The notes under the pieces are model-generated. The model saw only the letters and a list, made by a program, of their open reading frames with translations, made no database searches and was not told the origin of the DNA. From positions 372,001-436,000 of the forward strand of contig NZ_BTTW01000001.1 of assembly GCF_036245865.1 (NCBI RefSeq): a stretch of DNA of 64,000 bases, written 5' to 3'. Shown one piece after another: positions 59,430-64,000 of the stretch. The position numbers and the translations under genes were made by a program. Positions within the stretch are counted from its first letter, which is position 1, and every line of letters starts with the position of its first letter. Source of the DNA: Corallococcus caeni. GTDB taxonomy: Bacteria > Myxococcota > Myxococcia > Myxococcales > Myxococcaceae.

Positions 59430-60002
59430 GTGAGCTTCGAAGACGCGCTCCGGGAGAACCGGGTGCCGCCACGGCTGGGCGACGTGCGGCTCTTCTATGA
59501 CGGGGGCCGGCTGGTGGGTGAGTCCCTGCCGCCGCCCTGGACGCTGCGGCTGTTGCCCACGCTCCTCGTGGCCCTGGCCGCCGGGTGCACGGGGGTGGGG
59601 CTACTCCTGCTCGTCCGGGACGCGGGCCGGACGCCGGGCGCCGCGACCCTGCTGCTGGTGCTGGCGGGGGCCCTGGTGGGCGGCGCGCTGGTGGTGGAGG
59701 CGCGGCTGCGGCGGCGCCGCTTCGTGCTGCACTTCAAGACGGAGTCACTGCGGCTGGAGACGCTCGCCTGGGCCCCCGGCGCGGCGCGCACGGAGACGCT
59801 GCCCTTCGACGACGTGCGCGCGGTGCACATCCTCCAACCGCCGAAGGGTGGATACGCACTGGTGGTGGAATACGGCCCGGAAGCCGCGCCCCGGCGCGCA
59901 CTGCTGGTGCGGGACGTGCGGCCGCAGGAGAGCGACACCCTCTACCGGGTGTGGCGGCTCTTGCACAACGCCTTCGGGCTCAAGGGAGCGGGGCTCGCTT
60001 GA
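59430..60002 (+). CDS. Small membrane protein, function unknown
   Basis: A 190-residue inner-membrane protein. After a polar N-terminus two hydrophobic segments (about 40-65 and 70-90) are followed by an Arg-rich turn and a cytosolic beta-rich part (FKTESLRLETLAWAPG onward) that recalls a PH-like fold in bacterial membrane proteins. GTG start at 59430. Its 3' end overlaps the convergent kinase gene by 23 bases. Not recognised. Confidence 0.6.
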   Translation: MSFEDALRENRVPPRLGDVRLFYDGGRLVGESLPPPWTLRLLPTLLVALAAGCTGVGLLLLVRDAGRTPGAATLLLVLAGALVGGALVVEARLRRRRFVLHFKTESLRLETLAWAPGAARTETLPFDDVRAVHILQPPKGGYALVVEYGPEAAPRRALLVRDVRPQESDTLYRVWRLLHNAFGLKGAGLA

Positions 60003-61137
60003 AGGTGAGCTCGATTTCGGTGCCCTCGCCCGGCGTGGACGACAGGCGGAGCTGACCGCCGAACTGGGTCACCAGCTCACGGCAGATGGACAGGCCCAGT
60101 CCCGTGCCGATGCCCACGGGCTTCGTGGTGAACAGCGGCTGGAACACCTTCTCCTGGAGCGCCAGGGGGATGCCGCAGCCGTTGTCCGACACGGTCAGCA
60201 TCACGTCCTCGTCGCGCGCCGCCCACCGCACGTCGATGCGGCCCGGGCGGCCCGTGCCCTCCATGGCCTGCGCCGCGTTGACGATGAGGTTGAGCAGCAC
60301 CTGGCACAGCTTCACCGGCCCGAACACGATGCGGATGGGCTCGCCGTTGCTGGTGAGCCGCGCCCGGTCGCGGACCTCCGCTCGCGCCAGCTTCACCGCG
60401 AAGGAGACGACTTCCGCCACGTCCGCGGTGGCCTCCATGTCCTCGCCACGCGCCTGCGCGCGCAGGCCCAGCGCCACCCCGCGCAGGTGGCTGGCGCCCT
60501 CGGACAGGTCCTTGATGAGCGACGGCAGGTCCTCGATGGTGGAGGACACCTCCGCGTCCGGATCCGTCGCCAGGTGGCGCGACACGTACTGCACCACGCG
60601 TTGCATGTCGCGCTCGAGCGAGGACACGTTCTGCGTGAGGTAGCCCACCGGGCCCATGAGCTCGTGCGCGATGCCCGCGGTCACCTGCCCCAGCGTGGCC
60701 AGACGCTCGGACTTCATCATCCGGCCTTCGACCTCGCGGATGCGCAGCTCCAGGCGGGCAATCTTGAGCGCGTCCTCCAGCGCCGCCAGGAGCTCCGCGC
60801 GGTCCCACGGCTTGACGAAGTAGCGCGTCACCTGGCCGCGGTTCACCGCGTCGATGACGGCCTGCATGTCCGCGTACGCCGTCACCAGCATGCGCTTGGC
60901 GTCCGGCGCGATGCTGCGGGCGCGCTCCAGCAACTCCACGCCCGTCATCCCCGGCATGCGCTGGTCCGACAGCACCACGCCAATCTCCCCGCGCCGCTGC
61001 TCCAGCAGCGCCAGGGCCTCGTTGGGGGACGAGCACCGGAAGATGCGAAACCGCTGCCCGAAGTTGGCGTCGAACACCCTCAGGTTGAGGGCGTCGTCGT
61101 CCACGTACAGCACGGCGGGCAGGTCCGAGGCGTTCAT
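59980..61137 (-). CDS. Receiver-fused sensor histidine kinase
   Basis: A 385-residue cytosolic protein with an N-terminal receiver (Asp58 in SDQRMP, Lys109), a coiled linker (130-150), the H-box GIAHELMGPVGYL with His158, and a full HATPase (LLNLIVNAAQAM N-box, SDNGCGIP, FTTKPVGIGTGLGLSI). A receiver in front of a kinase lets it act on or receive phosphate. The ATG at 61137 has GGAGGAG close ahead. A plausible partner of the response regulator at 58389. Confidence 0.9.
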   Translation of the reverse strand: MNASDLPAVLYVDDDALNLRVFDANFGQRFRIFRCSSPNEALALLEQRRGEIGVVLSDQRMPGMTGVELLERARSIAPDAKRMLVTAYADMQAVIDAVNRGQVTRYFVKPWDRAELLAALEDALKIARLELRIREVEGRMMKSERLATLGQVTAGIAHELMGPVGYLTQNVSSLERDMQRVVQYVSRHLATDPDAEVSSTIEDLPSLIKDLSEGASHLRGVALGLRAQARGEDMEATADVAEVVSFAVKLARAEVRDRARLTSNGEPIRIVFGPVKLCQVLLNLIVNAAQAMEGTGRPGRIDVRWAARDEDVMLTVSDNGCGIPLALQEKVFQPLFTTKPVGIGTGLGLSICRELVTQFGGQLRLSSTPGEGTEIELTFKRAPLP

Positions 61138-61272
61138 GGAGCTCCTCCAGACCGTGGCTTCCTCATCCGGAAGGCAGGCTGGTCGCGCCGAAGATAACGC
61201 GCACGTCCCACCGCGCGCCTGGGGGTACCTTGTACCCAGGCCCTGGGCGAACGTCGCAAACAGCACTTCGCG

Positions 61273-61545
61273 TCAGACGGAGGCGTTTCCGAGCGCGAGC
61301 GCCACCGTGTCCACGGAGGGGAACCGGCCACGCGGCAGCGTGCCCAGGAGCGACACCACGTGCGGCGGCGCCTCGTTCTCACGCGCCACCCAGACCAACT
61401 GCTCCGCGCTCAGCGGGAACACCGCGCCGCGCAGCGCCTGCTGCAGCGAGTGCGCCAGGGACACCACCGGAGTCAGGGGGGCCGGTGACAGCTCCACCTC
61501 CTGCAGTCCAAGTCCCAGGCGCTCGCGAGTCATGTCGTCGTTCAT
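61273..61545 (-). CDS. DUF2795-like small protein
   Basis: A 90-residue cytosolic protein whose C-terminal half (about 40-88, FPLSAEQLVWVAREN to VDTVALAL) resembles the helical DUF2795 domain. No catalytic residue is known for this family. Starts at 61545 or 61533. Divergent from the small protein at 61730 with a 184-base gap. Confidence 0.6.
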   Translation of the reverse strand: MNDDMTRERLGLGLQEVELSPAPLTPVVSLAHSLQQALRGAVFPLSAEQLVWVARENEAPPHVVSLLGTLPRGRFPSVDTVALALGNASV

Positions 61546-61729
61546 TGAGTGAGAAGTTAAGCAGCGAACCGCTTCGGCTGCCGACCTTTTTTCGGCCTCC
61601 GAAGGGAGTCAGGCAGGCAAGCGCTCTGCTCCCCCATCCCACCGGGTGGCCGCTCGGGTGTGGGCATCCCACCGTACCGCCACGGAAGTTCCACCCACGC
61701 CCCCGTTTTCCGGGGAGGAGTGACGCACC

Positions 61730-61936
61730 ATGGCGAACAAGAAGAACGAGGATGTGAAGCCCGTGAAGCACGTGGAGGCCACCCGCCCGGAGCCGTGGCC
61801 CGGCATCCAGGGCCGCAGCCCCGAGCACGAGGAGGACCTGGAGACGGGCACGAAGCGCGCGGACCAGGCGGACGTCACGGAGGCGCAGCGCAAGCTGGAG
61901 AAGGACGTCGAGTCGGACGAGCCGACGCGGGAGTAG
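61730..61936 (+). CDS. Small hydrophilic hypothetical protein
   Basis: A 68-residue, very charged (Glu, Lys, Asp, Arg), probably disordered protein with no hydrophobic segment. GGGGAGGAG lies about 9 bases before the ATG, so it is a real gene. Followed by a perfect hairpin. Could be a stress protein; I do not recognise it. Confidence 0.6.
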   Translation: MANKKNEDVKPVKHVEATRPEPWPGIQGRSPEHEEDLETGTKRADQADVTEAQRKLEKDVESDEPTRE

Positions 61937-61949
61937 CCCAGGCCGGGCT

Positions 61950-61980
61950 TTCGCCCCCGTGCGTGTCGCACGGGGGCGAA
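61950..61980. terminator. Perfect 14-bp hairpin between convergent genes
   Basis: Arms 61950-61963 and 61967-61980 with a TGT loop, between the small protein gene and pdhC. No T tract on either strand, but stem strength and position suggest a bidirectional stop. Confidence 0.7.
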
Positions 61981-62000
61981 GGCGGCGGACTGCTCGACCG

Positions 62001-63650
62001 CTAGAACAGCAACCGCGAGGGGTGCTCCAGGAGGCCCTTCAGCTCGCGGAGGTACTCCGCGCCGGTGGCCCCGTCGATGACGCGGTGGTCACCCGACAGC
62101 GTGACCGTCATCATCTTGCGCACCGCCAGCTGGCCGTCACGCACCACGGCCTTCTCCGCCACGGCGCCCACCGCGATGATGGCGGACTGGGGCGGGTTGA
62201 TGACGGCGATGAACTGGTCGATGCCGTACATGCCCAGGTTGCTCACCGTGAGCGAGCCGCCCGTGTACTCGGCGGGCTTCAGGGAGCGCTTGCGGGCGCG
62301 CTCCGCCATGTCGCGGGACTCGGCGGAGATGGCCTGCAGGCCCTTGAGGTCCGCGTCGCGGATGATGGGCGTGATGAGCCCGTCCTCGATGGCGACCGCG
62401 ATGCCCACGTCCACGGTGCCGAAGTGCAGCACCTGGTCGCCCTGGAGCGACACGTTCATCTTCGGTGAGCGGCGCAGCGCGATGGCCGCCGCCTTCACGA
62501 TGATGTCGTTGACGGACACCTTGAGGTCCAGCGCCTTGGCCTCCTCGCGGATCTTCACCGCGGCGTCCATCTCCACCTCCACCGTGAGGTAGAAGTGCGG
62601 CACGCCGGGCTTCACTTCCGACATGCGCTGGCCAATGACCTTGCGCATGGAGGACATGGGCACCGCCTGCGGCTCCGGACGCGTGCCGAAGGCGCGAACC
62701 TCCGGCTGGGCCCCGGCCTTCTTCGCCGCCGGCGCCTGCGCGGGAGCCTTCGCCAGGCCCTGGCCCAGCGCCTGCTCCACGTCGCGCTTCACCACGCGGC
62801 CCAGCGGACCCGTGCCGCGCACCTGGCTGATGTCCAGCCCGCGCTCCTGGGCCATGCGCTTCGCCAGCGGGCTGGCGCGCAGCCGGCCGCCAGCGCCACC
62901 ACCTGACGCAGGAGCCTGGGGCTCGCGGCGCAGCGGGACGACCTGTCCCCCGGCGGGCGCGGACGGAGCCGCGGCGGCGGGAGCCTGGGCAGGCGCCTTC
63001 GGAGCGGCCGGAGCCTGGGGTGCGGACGCACCGGCCTTGGCGCCCTTGGGCGTGAGGAACGCGATGGGCGCGCCGACCTTGGCCATGTCACCCGCCTGCA
63101 CCGTGATGCGCGCGAGCGTGCCGTCGTCGTACGCCTCCACCTCGAGGTTGGACTTGTCCGTCTCCACCTCGGCGATGGCGTCCCCGGAGGAGACCTTGTC
63201 CCCCTCCTTCTTCAGCCACTTGACGATCTTCCCCTCCGTCATCGTCGGGGAGAGCGAGGGCATCAGGATGGCGATGCCCTCACCCGCGCCGCTGGCGGCG
63301 GGGGCCGGGGCCTGCTCGGGAGGCTTCGGGGCGGCGGCGGGCGCCGCGGCCTTCGGGGCCTCCGTCTTCTGGGGGGCCGGGGCGGAAGGAGCGCTCCCCG
63401 TGGCCTTCTCACCCTTGGCGCCGAGGTAGCCGATGGGCGAACCCACCGTGGCGACCTCGCCCTCGGGCACGGCGATCTGGATGAGGTAGCCGTCGTCGAA
63501 GGCTTCCACCTCAAGGTTGGACTTGTCCGTCTCAACCTCGGCGATGGCGTCTCCGGAGGAGATCTTGTCTCCCACCTTCTTCAGCCACTTGACGATCTTC
63601 CCCTCCTTCATCGTCGGGGAAAGGCTGGGCATCTGAATGGGCGTCGACAT
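62001..63650 (-). CDS. pdhC: Pyruvate dehydrogenase E2, dihydrolipoamide acetyltransferase
   Basis: A 549-residue enzyme moving acetyl groups to CoA in the pyruvate dehydrogenase complex. Two lipoyl domains (Lys43 and Lys166 in ETDKSN) with Ala/Pro-rich linkers, an E1/E3-binding domain (about 260-295, RASPLAKRMAQERGLDI), and the catalytic domain (about 325-549) with active-site DHRVIDGA (His522, Asp526). It follows the E1-beta gene by 6 bases, in the usual order. Confidence 0.95.
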   Translation of the reverse strand: MSTPIQMPSLSPTMKEGKIVKWLKKVGDKISSGDAIAEVETDKSNLEVEAFDDGYLIQIAVPEGEVATVGSPIGYLGAKGEKATGSAPSAPAPQKTEAPKAAAPAAAPKPPEQAPAPAASGAGEGIAILMPSLSPTMTEGKIVKWLKKEGDKVSSGDAIAEVETDKSNLEVEAYDDGTLARITVQAGDMAKVGAPIAFLTPKGAKAGASAPQAPAAPKAPAQAPAAAAPSAPAGGQVVPLRREPQAPASGGGAGGRLRASPLAKRMAQERGLDISQVRGTGPLGRVVKRDVEQALGQGLAKAPAQAPAAKKAGAQPEVRAFGTRPEPQAVPMSSMRKVIGQRMSEVKPGVPHFYLTVEVEMDAAVKIREEAKALDLKVSVNDIIVKAAAIALRRSPKMNVSLQGDQVLHFGTVDVGIAVAIEDGLITPIIRDADLKGLQAISAESRDMAERARKRSLKPAEYTGGSLTVSNLGMYGIDQFIAVINPPQSAIIAVGAVAEKAVVRDGQLAVRKMMTVTLSGDHRVIDGATGAEYLRELKGLLEHPSRLLF

Positions 63651-63656
63651 ACGCGT

Positions 63657-64000
63657 TCAGGCTCCCTCGCGGTACAGGACCTTCTTGATGGCGGCGATGA
63701 TCTTGGGCGCGTCCGGCTGGGTCGCGTTCTCCAGGTTCGCCGCATAGGACATGTTCACGTCCAACCCGGTGACGCGCACGACGGGCGCGTCCAGGTCGTC
63801 GAACGCCTGGGACTGGATGAGGTCCACCACGGACGCGCCGACACCGGCCAGCGCCCAGCCCTCCTCGCAGATGACGGCGCGGTTCGTCTTGCGCACGCTC
63901 GCGAGGATGGCCTCCTCGTCCAGGGGGCGCAGGGTGCGCAGGTCCAGCACCTCCACGCTGATGCCTTCCTTCGCCAGGGCCTCCGCAGCCTCCATGCAGA
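63657..64000 (-). CDS. pdhB: Pyruvate dehydrogenase E1 component, beta subunit, N-terminus beyond window
   Basis: The last 113 residues of a transketolase-fold subunit. VEVLDLRTLRPLDEEAILASV and EGWALAGVGA, followed by a C-terminal GLDVNMSYAANLENATQPD, fit PdhB. It forms an alpha2beta2 E1 with PdhA. Truncated by the window end, not by a mutation. It lies directly upstream of pdhC in one transcript. Confidence 0.93.
   Translation of the reverse strand, partial: CMEAAEALAKEGISVEVLDLRTLRPLDEEAILASVRKTNRAVICEEGWALAGVGASVVDLIQSQAFDDLDAPVVRVTGLDVNMSYAANLENATQPDAPKIIAAIKKVLYREGA

Noticed and set aside
1-64000. CRISPR array, insertion sequence or integrase site
   Set aside because: No regularly spaced repeats, transposase-like or integrase-like frame was found; the repeats seen lie inside coding regions. 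The tRNA 3' ends are not repeated nearby as attachment sites.

Overview
The window is a high-GC, gene-dense piece of a myxobacterial (Myxococcota) chromosome, most likely Corallococcus or a close Myxococcaceae relative. The signs are two secreted metalloproteases with MYXO-CTERM tails, an MglA-like GTPase, a DUF4388 protein, a CheA kinase fused to a receiver, a TPR-carrying CheR, a Ser/Thr kinase with PEGA and TonB-like parts, and frequent GTG starts with 4-base ATGA or GTGA overlaps. Genus assignment is inference. I see no prophage, insertion sequence, CRISPR array or rRNA.

Layout. 1-9.9 kb: a CHASE2 adenylate cyclase cut by the window edge, a lipoprotein, a run of small membrane proteins resembling the enterobacterial yqjDE group (Holin-X, DUF3618, DUF883-like, YtxH-like), an EEP-family nuclease or phosphatase, an M23 peptidase and a TetR regulator. 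10-19.7 kb, all minus: XRE regulator, LptD, an AMIN-domain protein, an alpha/beta hydrolase, folC, accD, and a Crp-type cyclic-nucleotide regulator followed directly by a class II cyclic-nucleotide phosphodiesterase. 19.8-31.4 kb: purM-purN-DUF523, an HIBYL-CoA hydrolase-like gene, a HAD phosphatase, a flavin amine oxidase or phytoene-desaturase-like protein, rpmB, murQ, anmK, an MglA-like GTPase, a DUF4388 protein and a phosphoglycerate-mutase-like enzyme. 31.4-42 kb: a gluzincin-type lipoprotein, a 1030-residue GH13 enzyme, a secreted TldD homologue, a UDP-sugar dehydrogenase, a heparinase II/III-like protein and a histidine kinase with a decayed ATPase domain.

42.2-50.4 kb: a candidate toxin and immunity gene pair, a shared terminator, then a six-gene chemosensory operon read on the minus strand (cheW, cheR-TPR, MCP, response regulator, cheW, cheA-REC) with no cheB. 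50.6-64 kb: the Ser/Thr kinase fusion, a HAD phosphatase, a three-gene secreted protease operon, gltX, tRNA-Gln(CUG) and tRNA-Glu(CUC), two-component proteins, small proteins of unknown role, and the pyruvate dehydrogenase E2 and E1-beta genes, the latter cut by the window end.

The most interesting points are the two-gene unit at 42205-43052, whose layout is that of an effector with a disordered leader and a small overlapping partner, and an 11-base leader before its start codon that is identical to the one before the GH13 gene 9.8 kb away. Functional statements come from motif recognition by eye; no database search was possible.
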